Of a stretch of 64,000 nucleotides of DNA, positions 39,421 to 48,373 are shown piece by piece. Source of the DNA: Bordetella parapertussis (lineage in GTDB: Bacteria > Pseudomonadota > Gammaproteobacteria > Burkholderiales > SG8-39); assembly GCA_945862265.1 (NCBI GenBank), contig CAMAXP010000016.1, positions 26,108 to 90,107 of the forward strand, written 5' to 3'. The first letter of the stretch is position 1; every line of letters begins with the position of its first letter. The position numbers and the translations under genes are program-made. Under the pieces are notes generated by a model. That model was given only the letters and a program-made list of their open reading frames with translations. It had not been told where the DNA came from and searched no databases.

Positions 39421-40329
39421 TCAGTGCGCCGCGCCGCTGAGCAGCGCGAAGGTCTCGATCACCGAAACGGGATCGGCCACCCCCTTGCCGGCGATGTCAT
39501 GCGCGCAGCCGTGGCCCACGCTCGAGAACAGCACCGGCGTGCCGATCGACAGCGCCGAAGAGCGCAGCGGCGACAGCAGCTTCATCGGGATGTGGCCCTG
39601 GTCGTGGAACATGGCGAGGTACACGTCGTGCTTTCGCTGCGAGAGCATCACGTCCGCGCCCACCGGGCCGTCGGCCAGCACACCCAGTTCGCGCAGCCGC
39701 GCCACTGCGGGCATGGTGACGCGGTCATCGTCGTCGCCGAAAAGACCGCCCTCGCCCGCGTGCGGGTTGATCCCGAACACGCCCAGTTTCGGGTTTGCGA
39801 CGCCCAGGCGCTGCACGGCTTTCACCGTGGCGAGACCCGCTGCCACGACGCGTTCGGTCGTGATCCGACCGAGCGCGCTCTTCACGCTTTCGTGCAGCGT
39901 CACGTGGGCGATGCGCATCCCCGCTGCGACGAGCATCAGGAACACTTGGTCCTCGGGCGTTTCGGTGAGCTGCGCAAGGAGGCCCGCGTAACCGGAGAAA
40001 GGAATGCCTGCGCTGTTGATCGCGGTCTCCGACTGCGGGCACGCGACGATCGCCGACACCTCGCCCGCATTCACGAGGCGGACCGCCTCACGCACGTAGG
40101 CCACGGTGGCCTTGCCCGCGCGCGGGTCGACCTTGCCGGGCAGGAACCCGGCCGGATCCAGCGCCTCGACCGGTGCGATCGCCAGCCCCTCGCCGCCGTA
40201 CTTGCGGATCACGAACTCGTCACCCACGAGCACCGGCTCGACCGGCCCGCCGGCAAACTTGCGGGCGGCCTTGACCGCGATCTCCGGCCCGATGCCGTTC
40301 GGGTCCCCGATGGTGATGGCGATGCGCAT
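39421..40329 (-). CDS. tphB: PdxA-family dehydrogenase, TphB-like (cis-dihydrodiol dicarboxylate dehydrogenase)
   Basis: A 302-residue PdxA-family oxidative decarboxylase. Metal-site histidines appear in AHVTLHESVKSALG, GINPHAGEGG and MFHDQGHIPMKLL; GDPNGIGPE opens the chain. The segments ACP..ETAI..AGI.FSGY, EDQVFLMLV, QRKHD.Y.AM and SSVGHG.A.DIAG.GVAD agree with what I remember of Comamonas TphB, better than with vitamin-B6 PdxA. TphB oxidises and decarboxylates the terephthalate dihydrodiol to protocatechuate. Its place between dioxygenase small subunit and reductase is that of tphB. Confidence 0.85.
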   Translation of the reverse strand: MRIAITIGDPNGIGPEIAVKAARKFAGGPVEPVLVGDEFVIRKYGGEGLAIAPVEALDPAGFLPGKVDPRAGKATVAYVREAVRLVNAGEVSAIVACPQSETAINSAGIPFSGYAGLLAQLTETPEDQVFLMLVAAGMRIAHVTLHESVKSALGRITTERVVAAGLATVKAVQRLGVANPKLGVFGINPHAGEGGLFGDDDDRVTMPAVARLRELGVLADGPVGADVMLSQRKHDVYLAMFHDQGHIPMKLLSPLRSSALSIGTPVLFSSVGHGCAHDIAGKGVADPVSVIETFALLSGAAH

Positions 40330-40340
40330 GGGAATGTTTC

Positions 40341-40844
40341 CTAAAGGGGAATCGCTACGAGCGTGTCAAAGCGGTTGCTGTCGCAGACCACCACCCGTTC
40401 GCGAAAGAGCAGCGCGCCGTTCGTGTCCTCTTCGACGAGGTCGAGATAGCGGCCCGTAGCGAATACGTCCATCTTGCCGTCGCGCATGATCCGCACCACG
40501 AGGAAGGAGGCTTCGGTGCGCACCTTGCCGCCATCGATCGACAGGATCGCAGGCAGGCCGACGATGTGCCGGTAGCGCTGGCGTTCGTAGATATTGGCTA
40601 CGCGCAGCGCCGAGATGCGGTCGGAAAGCATGCCCTGCGAATCGGCGTACATCAGGCCGGCTGGCATGCCCGCCGCGTGGTTGTCCGCCGTGGTCAGCAT
40701 GTAGAGGCATTCGGGAAAGAACATCTCCGGCCAGGCCTCGAAGCGCGCATCGTCGATGGCGCGGGCGTATTCGGAGTTCAACGCGATGAGGCGCGACGCA
40801 AGGTCGGCGGCTGGCGCAGTGCTTTGATCGGTCATGGCGCCCAT
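40341..40844 (-). CDS. tphA3: Aromatic-ring dioxygenase small subunit, TphA3-like
   Basis: A 167-residue NTF2-like beta subunit of a Rieske dioxygenase: YARAIDDARFEAWPEMFF, DRISALRVANIYERQRYRHI, VFATGRYLD and the end ..DTLVAIPL. The segment ADNHAAG..AGL.YADSQ.ML.DRISALR is strongly reminiscent of TphA3. It begins 1 bp after the stop of the large-subunit gene, so the two subunits are translationally coupled. Confidence 0.87.
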   Translation of the reverse strand: MGAMTDQSTAPAADLASRLIALNSEYARAIDDARFEAWPEMFFPECLYMLTTADNHAAGMPAGLMYADSQGMLSDRISALRVANIYERQRYRHIVGLPAILSIDGGKVRTEASFLVVRIMRDGKMDVFATGRYLDLVEEDTNGALLFRERVVVCDSNRFDTLVAIPL

Positions 40845-40845
40845 G

Positions 40846-42087
40846 TCAGATCCCCATGCAGTTGCGGTAGGCCTTCCAGAAGCCCCGGACGGAGGCCTCG
40901 GTGGCGCGGGTGGTATCCGTCTGCGTGCCCTCGCCGCCCATCTTCATGACCGAGAACTCGTCCCCGGCCGTGGCCGTGCCGCGCTGCACGAACCCGCCGA
41001 CGCAGCCGTCTTCCATCGATACGAACCCCGCCGGGCCGACGAGGTTGGCCTGCTTCAGCCGGCGCTTCCTCATTTCCGGCGTGTCGTCGGCAAAGCCCAG
41101 GTAGGTCCAGTTGAGTTCCATCTGGCCGATGCCCTTGGGCAGGATCTGGCGCACCGCGAGGCAGTTGTGGATCTGCTGCAGCACGAACCCCGGGAACACC
41201 GTGAGGATCTGCAACTGGATGCGGTCGCCGAACTCGTCCACCGAATCGAGCAGGCTCGGGTCCTTGAGCCGGTACCCCTTGCTCTCCGAGCGGATGCCCT
41301 GCCGCGCGTACTCCTCGCTGTTGGCGTCGCCCGGTGCGTCGATCGTGTAGCTCGCGTGGTGGCCGCCGTCTTCGCTCACCAACACGCCCCCGCCCTGCGT
41401 GAGGCGGGTGATGCGGAAGGTGCCGAAAAAGAGGTGCAGCAGGCTCGCGTGGTAGGTGTCCTTCACGTTCTCGGCGTAGAGCTTCCAGTTGTTCGGCAGC
41501 GCCTGGGTGAAGCGCCCGATCACTTCGACGGGTTTTTTGAGCACGCGCTGGATCCGGCCGAGGATCGCCTCGCCGAGGTAGTCCTCGATCGGCGGCACAT
41601 CGTCCGACAAGCTGGCGAACACGAGGCCGCACAGGGTGGCCGTATAGAGCTTGCGCGGGCTGTTCTTCGCCTTGTCGAAGTCCTTCGGCATGCCGCCCTG
41701 CCCGTTGGAGCCTTCCTCGAAGGCGATGCCCTTCAGCGTGCCCTTCTGGTCGTAGGTCCAGGCGTGGTACACGCACTGGAAATCCTTCGCGCCGCTCCCG
41801 CCATCGTCCAGCGCGATCAGCGCGCCACGGTGCGTGCAGCGGTTCTCGAACGCATAGATTTCACCGTCGTCGCCGCGCACCACGATCACCGGCATCTCGC
41901 CCACGAAGGTGGTGCGGTAGTCGCCGGGCTTCGCCACGTCGGCCTCGAGGCACACGAAGTTCCACACCGGCCCCTGGAATACGCGCTTCTGCTCCAGCTG
42001 GTACGTGGCCTCGTCCTGGTAGGCCCAAAAGGGCGCACCGGACACCATGCCTTTGGGCCATTCGACTCTCGGTTCGGGTGCGTTCAT
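40846..42087 (-). CDS. tphA2: Aromatic-ring dioxygenase large subunit, TphA2-like (terephthalate 1,2-dioxygenase type)
   Basis: A 413-residue oxygenase alpha subunit, the length I remember for Comamonas TphA2. The Rieske centre is CTHRG..CVYHAW (about residues 80-110). The mononuclear iron site is in [13 protein letters not shown] (two histidines and the bridging aspartate). Blocks such as [31 protein letters not shown] and [15 protein letters not shown] closely resemble TphA2. From memory, arginines in the VRQ.LPK and RATE blocks bind substrate carboxylate in TphA2, and both are present here. Substrate is therefore probably terephthalate or a similar aromatic dicarboxylate, but this needs an assay or alignment. 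Confidence 0.87.
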   Translation of the reverse strand: MNAPEPRVEWPKGMVSGAPFWAYQDEATYQLEQKRVFQGPVWNFVCLEADVAKPGDYRTTFVGEMPVIVVRGDDGEIYAFENRCTHRGALIALDDGGSGAKDFQCVYHAWTYDQKGTLKGIAFEEGSNGQGGMPKDFDKAKNSPRKLYTATLCGLVFASLSDDVPPIEDYLGEAILGRIQRVLKKPVEVIGRFTQALPNNWKLYAENVKDTYHASLLHLFFGTFRITRLTQGGGVLVSEDGGHHASYTIDAPGDANSEEYARQGIRSESKGYRLKDPSLLDSVDEFGDRIQLQILTVFPGFVLQQIHNCLAVRQILPKGIGQMELNWTYLGFADDTPEMRKRRLKQANLVGPAGFVSMEDGCVGGFVQRGTATAGDEFSVMKMGGEGTQTDTTRATEASVRGFWKAYRNCMGI

Positions 42088-42112
42088 GCGTGTGCTCCTT
42101 GCTTGATTGCGG

Positions 42113-43093
42113 TTATTGCAAAGTGACCTTCGCGCTCTGGATCACTTTCTGCCAGCGCACCATCTCATCTTTTACGAAGGCCGCCATCTCGGCCGTGGAG
42201 TTGCCCACCGGCTCGGCGCCCTGCTCGAGGTAGCGCTGGCGCACGTCGGGCATCTTCAGCGCCTCGACCGTGGCCGCGTTGACCTGCTGCGCGAGGGCAT
42301 TGGGCGTGCCCGGCGGCATCGCAAACGCGAACCACGCGCTGGCGATGAAATCGGGCATCCCGAACTCCGGGGCCGCGGGTGTGTCCTGGGCGACGGCACT
42401 GCGGCGCGCGTTGGCCACGCCGAGGAACTTGACCTTGCCCGCCTGCTGGAAGCGCAGGGCCGCGGCGATGTTGCCGACGAAGATGTCCACGCGCCCCGCG
42501 ACGATGTCGACCAGCGCCGGGCCTTCGCCCTTGTACGGCACATGCGTGAGTTCGATGCCGGCCATGCTGGCGAACATCTGGGCTGAAAGGTGCGAGGTGG
42601 AGCCGTTGCCCTGCGAGGCGTAGATCACCTTGCCCGGGTTGGCCTTGGCGTAGGCGATCAGCTCCTTCACCGAATTGGCCGGCAGGTCGAGCCTGGCGGT
42701 GATCACGTTGGGAACGATCGCCAGCACCGTGACCGGGACGAATTTAGTCGGATCGAACGCCAGCTGCTTGTACAGGTTCAGGTTGATCGCGAGCGGCCCG
42801 GGCGGGCTGGAAAGGATCGTGTGGCCGTCCGGGTCCGCGCGGAACACGGCTTCGGCGCCGATGTTGCCGCCCGCCCCGACGCGATTCTCGACCACCACCG
42901 GCTGGCCCCACTTGGCCGAGAGCTTCTCGCCGACGATGCGGGCGAGCACGTCCGCCGAGCCGCCGGCCGGGAACGGGACGATGATCTTGACTACCTTGTT
43001 TGGAAATCCCGTCTGTGCGGACGCGGGTGCGGCGCCCAGCACGGCGGCGAGCAGGGCCGTGGTGCAGAGTGCCAGGGTGCGGATCGGGTTCAT
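42113..43093 (-). CDS. TctC/Bug-family periplasmic solute receptor, TphC-like by position
   Basis: A 326-residue extracytoplasmic binding protein of the tripartite tricarboxylate transporter family. After a signal peptide ([20 protein letters not shown]) come the Bug signatures [47 protein letters not shown] and [13 protein letters not shown]. The start at 43093 follows GGAGAG. It sits 25 bp before the TphA2-like gene, the place of tphC, which binds terephthalate for uptake. The membrane subunits TctA and TctB are not in the window. Confidence 0.87.
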   Translation of the reverse strand: MNPIRTLALCTTALLAAVLGAAPASAQTGFPNKVVKIIVPFPAGGSADVLARIVGEKLSAKWGQPVVVENRVGAGGNIGAEAVFRADPDGHTILSSPPGPLAINLNLYKQLAFDPTKFVPVTVLAIVPNVITARLDLPANSVKELIAYAKANPGKVIYASQGNGSTSHLSAQMFASMAGIELTHVPYKGEGPALVDIVAGRVDIFVGNIAAALRFQQAGKVKFLGVANARRSAVAQDTPAAPEFGMPDFIASAWFAFAMPPGTPNALAQQVNAATVEALKMPDVRQRYLEQGAEPVGNSTAEMAAFVKDEMVRWQKVIQSAKVTLQ

Positions 43094-43147
43094 CGGTCTC
43101 TCCGTTTTATAGTTGTTTTCGCGCAAACCCCCGATTTTAGACCGCCG

Positions 43148-44653
43148 CTACACCCGCCGCTCGCGTCCCTCCCAGTATTTCGCACGCAGTTTTCGCTTGG
43201 CGACCTTGCCGTTGTCGTCGCGCGGGAACTCGCTGACCAGGGTCACGTCGCGCGGGATCTTGTACCCGGCTATGCGCGGCCGCAGCCACTGTTCCACGGC
43301 GGCCGCGTCCACCACTGCGCCGGGTTCGGGCAGGATGGCCGCCATCAGCCGCTCGCCCATTTCCTCGTCGGGGATGCCGAACACCGCGCAGTCGAGCACG
43401 CCGGGGCAGCCCATCAATGCATGCTCGGCTTCGGCCGGGTAGATGTTCACGCCGCCCGAGATCACCATGTCCGACGCGCGGTCGCAGATGAAAAGGTAGC
43501 CCTGCGGATCGAGGTAGCCCATGTCGCCCAGCGTGACGAGGCCGTCTTTCTCGGCGGCGCGCCGCGCTTCCTCATTGCCCACATAGGTGAAGTCGGCGTA
43601 CGCCGGCTGCTTCATGTAGATGAGGCCGATCTCCCCGGTGGGACAGGGCAGGCCCTCTTCGCTGACGATGCGAATGGTTGCGTCGCCCGCGGGCAGCCCC
43701 GCGCTGCCGGGACGCTCGAGCGCCTCTTCGGAGGACATGATCGTGATGAGTCCCGTCTCGCTGGCCGCGTAGGTCTCGTAGATCTTCGGTCCGAGCCAGT
43801 CGATCATCGCCCGCTTGACGTCGGGCGGGCACGGCGAGCCGGTCGAGGCGATGAAGCGCAGCGACGACAGGTCGTAGCGCGAGCGCACCTCCTCCGGGAG
43901 CTTCAGCATCCGCACGTACATCGTCGGCACCATGTACGCGAGGTCGATGCGGTGGAGCTCGATCAGCCGCAGCGTCTCCTCCGCGTCGAACCTCGGCATC
44001 ACCACCAACCGCTCCGCGAGGCGGAGCGAGGTCTGCGTGATCAGGCTCGGCGCGCTGTGGTAGAGCGGCGCGGGCATCAATGTGCGGCATCCCGGGACAA
44101 CACCGAAACATTGCGCCGCGAGCGCATCGGAGCGGCGCTGGCCTTCGGCCGCCTCGCCGACCGGCCACGCCTTGCGCAGCACGCCCTTGGGCCGGCCGGT
44201 GGTGCCCGACGAATAGGCGAGGTGCCCGCGGGGCGAGACCACCGGCCCGTCGTAGGGCGACTGCGCGTCGAGCCAGGATTCGTAGGCGAGCGTGCCGGGC
44301 GGCACCTGCCCGTCCTGCGCACCGGATACGAGGACCTTCACGCCTGCGGGAATCGCGTCCTTCACGGCGGGATACAGGTCCGCCGCCACGATGAGCACCT
44401 TCGCCTTGCTGTCGGTGACGAGGAACGCCACTTCGTCGCGCGTGAAGTGCCAGTTGATCGGGCAATAGTAGAACCCGCCGGTCCGGCACGCGGGGATCGC
44501 ATCGGCGTAGATCGGGTCGTTGCGCAGGAGCAAGGCCGCCACGTTGCCTTCCACCATGCCCAGCCGCATCAGCCCGCCGGCAAGCTTCGCGCCGCGCGCA
44601 GCCACCTCCGCGCCCGCCCTGACGAGGTCGCCGTAATACAGGGTCGCCATCAT
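43148..44653 (-). CDS. AMP-forming acyl/aryl-CoA ligase
   Basis: A 501-residue ANL-superfamily adenylating enzyme: AYSSGTTGRPKGV (P-loop), YETYAASETGLIT, LGDMGYLDPQGYLFICDR and the C-terminal catalytic lysine region NGKVAKRKLR. The start is at MMATLYYGD (44653). The ligated acid cannot be read; neighbouring dioxygenases suggest an aromatic or ring-derived acid, but this is inference. It lies 11 bp after the DUF2889 gene and 54 bp before the TphC-like gene. Confidence 0.87.
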   Translation of the reverse strand: MMATLYYGDLVRAGAEVAARGAKLAGGLMRLGMVEGNVAALLLRNDPIYADAIPACRTGGFYYCPINWHFTRDEVAFLVTDSKAKVLIVAADLYPAVKDAIPAGVKVLVSGAQDGQVPPGTLAYESWLDAQSPYDGPVVSPRGHLAYSSGTTGRPKGVLRKAWPVGEAAEGQRRSDALAAQCFGVVPGCRTLMPAPLYHSAPSLITQTSLRLAERLVVMPRFDAEETLRLIELHRIDLAYMVPTMYVRMLKLPEEVRSRYDLSSLRFIASTGSPCPPDVKRAMIDWLGPKIYETYAASETGLITIMSSEEALERPGSAGLPAGDATIRIVSEEGLPCPTGEIGLIYMKQPAYADFTYVGNEEARRAAEKDGLVTLGDMGYLDPQGYLFICDRASDMVISGGVNIYPAEAEHALMGCPGVLDCAVFGIPDEEMGERLMAAILPEPGAVVDAAAVEQWLRPRIAGYKIPRDVTLVSEFPRDDNGKVAKRKLRAKYWEGRERRV

Positions 44654-44664
44654 GGGCGTTGCCG

Positions 44665-45243
44665 TCAGCCGCGCTTCACGTGGTGCGCGGGAAACAGTTT
44701 CGCCACCACCTCGCCATCGGCCGCCCACGCCTTGCAGCCGTCGATGAAATACGGGCGCGCCGCCTGCTTGCCATGCAGCGTCACCGGGCGCGCCGCGCCC
44801 TTCGCGTCAGGCTCCTTGGGCCAGCTGCCCATGGTCTGGTAAGCCACCGTGGCTGCGGGCATCAGCAACTCCTTGAGGTGCGTGCACCCCTTGGTGCCGC
44901 CCACGGCCTCGTTGACGGCCTTGCGCCAGCCGCCGCCGACCTTCGCGCCGATGAGGCCCTTGTAGGCCGGCGCCACGGTGAAGCACGGCTGGTAAGGCGC
45001 CTCGTTGGTCGAGACTTCGATGTCCTGCACCACCATTTCCCGGTCCAGCGTCAGGCGCAGCACCATGTCGTGCACGTGCTCGCCGGCCGCGCGCTCGCCG
45101 CGATACGGCTCTACGGTCTTGTGCGTCTTGGTGTCGATGATGCGCGCCTCGATGTCCCAGAGGCCGTCGTCACGCTCGAAACCTTCGCAACGGATCGTGC
45201 GCGTATGCACGTGGCGGCGGGGCGCCGGGGTGGACAGTGCCAT
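44665..45243 (-). CDS. DUF2889 protein
   Basis: A 192-residue protein matching DUF2889: RRHVHTRTIRCEGFERDDGLWDIEA is split over residues 8-32, followed by EHVHDMVLRLTLD, GGWRKAVNEAVGGTKGCTHL and LMPAATVAYQT. The domain is often found beside CoA ligases and dioxygenase genes in proteobacteria, but no activity is established as far as I know. The ATG at 45243 was chosen because it lies 13 bp after the RidA stop with a purine-rich GGAACTGAAG before it; an earlier ATG at 45270 would overlap. Confidence 0.78.
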   Translation of the reverse strand: MALSTPAPRRHVHTRTIRCEGFERDDGLWDIEARIIDTKTHKTVEPYRGERAAGEHVHDMVLRLTLDREMVVQDIEVSTNEAPYQPCFTVAPAYKGLIGAKVGGGWRKAVNEAVGGTKGCTHLKELLMPAATVAYQTMGSWPKEPDAKGAARPVTLHGKQAARPYFIDGCKAWAADGEVVAKLFPAHHVKRG

Positions 45244-45256
45244 CTTCAGTTCCCGC

Positions 45257-45643
45257 TCAATTCCCGACATGCGCAGTAGAGGCAATCTCCACCAGGAAGT
45301 CCGGCCGCACGAGGTCGGCGCGGATGCAGTAGCGCGCCGGCGGGTTCTTCGGGAAATACTCCTTGTAGACCTCGTTCATCGCGGCATAGTCGGCGAGATC
45401 CTTGAGGAAGATCTGGTTGAACGTGATGTCGGTCATCGTGCCGCCGGCCGCGGCCAGTACCGCCTTGATCGACTCGAGCACGTTGCGCGTCTGCGCGCGC
45501 ACATCGCCCACGCCGAACGTCTTGCCGTCGGCGTCCATGGCCAGCGTGCCGCCGATGTAGAGGATGTTTCCGGCCAGCGCGCCCGGCGAATACGGGGCGA
45601 GCGGCGGCGGGGAGCCTGCGGGGGTGATGACCTTGAAAGCCAT
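45257..45643 (-). CDS. RidA/YjgF family protein
   Basis: A 128-residue Rid protein: PYSPGALAGNILYIGGTLAMD, VRAQTRNVLESIKAVLAAAGGT, YKEYFPKNPPARYCIRADLV and VEIASTAHV. The arginine of the deaminase subgroup is in PPARYC. Such proteins hydrolyse reactive enamines or imines, or act in aromatic catabolic operons as ring-product hydrolases. The operon position favours a catabolic paralogue. Confidence 0.85.
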   Translation of the reverse strand: MAFKVITPAGSPPPLAPYSPGALAGNILYIGGTLAMDADGKTFGVGDVRAQTRNVLESIKAVLAAAGGTMTDITFNQIFLKDLADYAAMNEVYKEYFPKNPPARYCIRADLVRPDFLVEIASTAHVGN

Positions 45644-45665
45644 GAGCGTTCTCCTGTGTGAAGGT

Positions 45666-46631
45666 TCAGTCGGCCTTGGCGCCGGACTCGCGCACCACCT
45701 TCGACCATTTGCCGATCTCGGACTTTACGAGATTCCCGAGCACTTCGGGAGCCCCGCCGACCAGGTCGGCCGAGCCCTGCGGCGCGAGGCGCTCGCGGAC
45801 TTCGTCGGTATCGAGCGCTTTTGCGGCGACGGCATTGAGCCGCGCCACGATCTCGCGCGGCGTGCCGGCGGGGGCGAACAGTGCAAACCAGGCCGTCGCC
45901 TCGTAGCCCGCCACGCCGGCTTCGATCATCGTCGGCGTGTCGGCCAGCGCCGGGATGCGCTTCGCGCCCGTCACGGCCAGTGCACGGAGCTTCCCGCCGC
46001 GGATGTGGCCAAGCACGTCTCCCGCAGTGGCGAAAGCGAATTCCGTCTGCCCGCCGAGAGTCGCGGCCACCGCTGGTGCGCTGCCCTTGAAGGGCACATG
46101 GTTGAACTTCGTGCCGGTCATCGTACCCAGCAATTCCGCGCACAGGTGCACCGAGCTGCCGGAGCCGTTGGACGCGTAGTTGAGCTTGCCCGGCTGTGCG
46201 CGCGCGAGGTCCAGCAACTGCCCCACCGTCTTTGCTGCCACGCCCGGGTGCGCCACCAGCGCGTTCGGCGTCATTGAAACGAGGATGATGGGCGCGAAGT
46301 CCTTCACCGGGTCGTAGGAGAGCTTCGGGTACAGGCTCGCATTGATCGCGTGCGGGCCGATGCCGCCCATCATGATCGTGTAGCCGTCAGGGGCGGACTT
46401 CGCCGTGAGTTCCGTGCCGACGATCGCATTGGCGCCGGGCCGGTTCTCGATGACGAAGGCCTGGCCCAGCGCCTCGGAAAACTTCTGCCCGAGCACCCGC
46501 GAGGACACGTCGTAATACCCGCCCGCCGGGTAGGGAACGATGATCCTTACCGGTTTGGAAGGATAAGGGGCCTGCGCGTGGGCAACAGGCAGGATGGAAA
46601 ACGCAAGCAGTACGGCAGACAGCAGTTTCAT
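45666..46631 (-). CDS. TctC/Bug-family periplasmic solute receptor
   Basis: A 321-residue receptor with a signal peptide (LLSAVLLAFSILPVAHAQ) and Bug motifs: RIIVPYPAGGYYDVSSR, FVIENRPGANAIVGTE, YDPVKDFAPI and NHVPFKGSAPAVAATLGG. The ATG overlaps the stop of the second dioxygenase large-subunit gene by 4 bp, so it is translationally coupled to it. This suggests that the ligand is the substrate of that dioxygenase (inference). Confidence 0.88.
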   Translation of the reverse strand: MKLLSAVLLAFSILPVAHAQAPYPSKPVRIIVPYPAGGYYDVSSRVLGQKFSEALGQAFVIENRPGANAIVGTELTAKSAPDGYTIMMGGIGPHAINASLYPKLSYDPVKDFAPIILVSMTPNALVAHPGVAAKTVGQLLDLARAQPGKLNYASNGSGSSVHLCAELLGTMTGTKFNHVPFKGSAPAVAATLGGQTEFAFATAGDVLGHIRGGKLRALAVTGAKRIPALADTPTMIEAGVAGYEATAWFALFAPAGTPREIVARLNAVAAKALDTDEVRERLAPQGSADLVGGAPEVLGNLVKSEIGKWSKVVRESGAKAD

Positions 46632-47896
46632 CGCGGGGCCCCTTCAGGTTCCATGTTCATCAGTGAGGCATAGTAGGACCAGAACCCGCGGATGGACACT
46701 TCCGAGGTCCGGAACTTGATCTCGTCGGGGATCGGGCCGAGCCCGCCCATCTCGAGCAGGCCGCTGATCGTGCGCTCGCCTTTCGTGGCGCGCTGGACGA
46801 TCTCGATCGCTTCGCCGTCCTCCATCGAGATGTAACCCGCCGGCCCGATCATGTTGGCCTGCACGAGGCGCATTGCCAGCATCCCGGGCGTGTCGTCCTC
46901 GTAGCCGTAGATCGTGAACAACAGGTCGAACTCGCCGACGCCACGCGGCCGCAACTGGCGCGTGGCGAGGCAGTTGCGGATCTGCTGGAACACCGCGTTC
47001 GGGAAGACGGAGGAGATGGTGAGCTGCTGGTTGTCGGCAAACTCGGGCTTGTATTCGAGGAGGCTCGCATCGGCCAGCCGCAACCGGTCGTTCTCGACGC
47101 CTGCGTCCTTGTGCAGTTGGGTGCCATCCCCGGCTTCCTGCGCGCTGCTGTAGGTGACGTGGTGCCGGTGGCGCGCATCCATGCGCGCACCACCCACCTG
47201 CGTGACGCGGCTGATGCCGAAGGTGTTCTGGAACTCGTGCAGCAGCCCCCCGTGGTACGAGTCGCGCACGTTCTCCATGTAGAGCTTCCAGTTGCCGTAC
47301 ACGGTCTGGCGCTGGTAGCCGAGGATGCGGATGGGCTTGTGCATGAGCCGCTCGATGTGCGCGACCATCACCGGGCCGAGGTAGTCCTCGAGGGTCTCGA
47401 CCTCGGCGGCGAAGGTGCCGAACACCACGCCGCGGATCGAACGCACGGTGAGCTTCTGCATGCCGTTCTGCTTCGGGTCGAAGTCCTCCGGCATGCCGCC
47501 CTTGCCGCCCACGCCACGGCGGAACGGCACGCCGGTGAGGCTGCCGTCCTGCGCGTACGACCAGCGGTGGTACACGCAGATGTGCTCCTTCGCGTTGCCG
47601 AAAGCCTCGCGGCGCACGATCGCGCCACGATGCCCGCAGCGGTTCACGAAGGCCGCAACCACGCCGTCGTCCTTGCGCGTCACCACGACCGGCGTCTCGC
47701 CCACCAGCGTGGTGCGATAGTCGCCCGGCTTGGGGATTTCGGCCTCGAGGCACAGGTAGCTCCACGTCGGCCCGCGGAAGATCCGCTCCAGCTCCTCCCG
47801 GTAGAGCGCCTCATCGTGATAGTAACGGTAAGGTACGCGCGAATAATCGTTGCGCGGCCACAGCGCCTTCAGTTCTTCGGTGATCGGTACAGTCAT
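46628..47896 (-). CDS. Second Rieske aromatic-ring dioxygenase large subunit
   Basis: A 422-residue alpha subunit. Its Rieske centre is CGHRG..CVYHRW (about residues 79-110), and the iron site is in ENVRDSYHGGLLHEF with the bridging aspartate. It shares TphA2-like blocks with the downstream oxygenase (ATRQL, GPAGYISMEDG, SIRGFWSYYASL) but is clearly a distinct paralogue, without QGGM-flanking identity. The start at 47896 follows the small-subunit gene by 11 bp. The matching arginines in ATRQLRPRG and RTSE suggest an aromatic carboxylate substrate, not further defined. Confidence 0.88.
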   Translation of the reverse strand: MTVPITEELKALWPRNDYSRVPYRYYHDEALYREELERIFRGPTWSYLCLEAEIPKPGDYRTTLVGETPVVVTRKDDGVVAAFVNRCGHRGAIVRREAFGNAKEHICVYHRWSYAQDGSLTGVPFRRGVGGKGGMPEDFDPKQNGMQKLTVRSIRGVVFGTFAAEVETLEDYLGPVMVAHIERLMHKPIRILGYQRQTVYGNWKLYMENVRDSYHGGLLHEFQNTFGISRVTQVGGARMDARHRHHVTYSSAQEAGDGTQLHKDAGVENDRLRLADASLLEYKPEFADNQQLTISSVFPNAVFQQIRNCLATRQLRPRGVGEFDLLFTIYGYEDDTPGMLAMRLVQANMIGPAGYISMEDGEAIEIVQRATKGERTISGLLEMGGLGPIPDEIKFRTSEVSIRGFWSYYASLMNMEPEGAPR

Positions 47897-47907
47897 GACG
47901 GCGGCGC

Positions 47908-48372
47908 CTAGATGGGGACGGCCAGCAGGGCCGGGATCGAGAACGTATCCACGATGACCTCCTGCCGGGTGATGAGCGGGGTCGGCGCAAGGCTCACCTC
48001 GCCCTCGTACATCCCGGTGCAGAAGAGCTTCGTGCGCCCTTCCTGGTCGGACTGGAACACGCAGAAACTGGCCTCGTACTTCGCCCTGCGCGCATCGGAC
48101 TCGAGCACGCGGATCGCACTGGTCATGTGGCGGTCGACGTGGATGTTGTAGACCGCAGCCGTGCGCAGCACCGTGACCCGGTCGCGGATCATGTTGCGGT
48201 TGGCGAGGTGCAGGATCGCCGCCGGCAGGTTCTGCACGCGGTTTTCCCGCGGGACGATGCGGTAGGTGCTGTCTTCGGCGAAAAGTTCGCACCAGGCCTC
48301 GAGCCGGTCGGCGTCGAGGTGGGCGCAGTAGTCGGCAAGGAGCGCGGTGACGGCGGAGAGGGCGGCGCTCAT
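47908..48372 (-). CDS. Second aromatic-ring dioxygenase small subunit
   Basis: A 154-residue NTF2-like beta subunit: YCAHLDADRLEAWCELFAED, NRNMIRDRVTVLRTAAVYN, FCTGMYEGEV and the end ALLAVPI. The start at 48372 is 1 bp after the stop of the upstream receptor gene. Here the small subunit precedes the large one, the reverse of the TphA2-TphA3 order downstream, so the two dioxygenases did not arise by simple tandem duplication of one gene pair. Confidence 0.85.
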   Translation of the reverse strand: MSAALSAVTALLADYCAHLDADRLEAWCELFAEDSTYRIVPRENRVQNLPAAILHLANRNMIRDRVTVLRTAAVYNIHVDRHMTSAIRVLESDARRAKYEASFCVFQSDQEGRTKLFCTGMYEGEVSLAPTPLITRQEVIVDTFSIPALLAVPI

Positions 48373-48373
48373 G

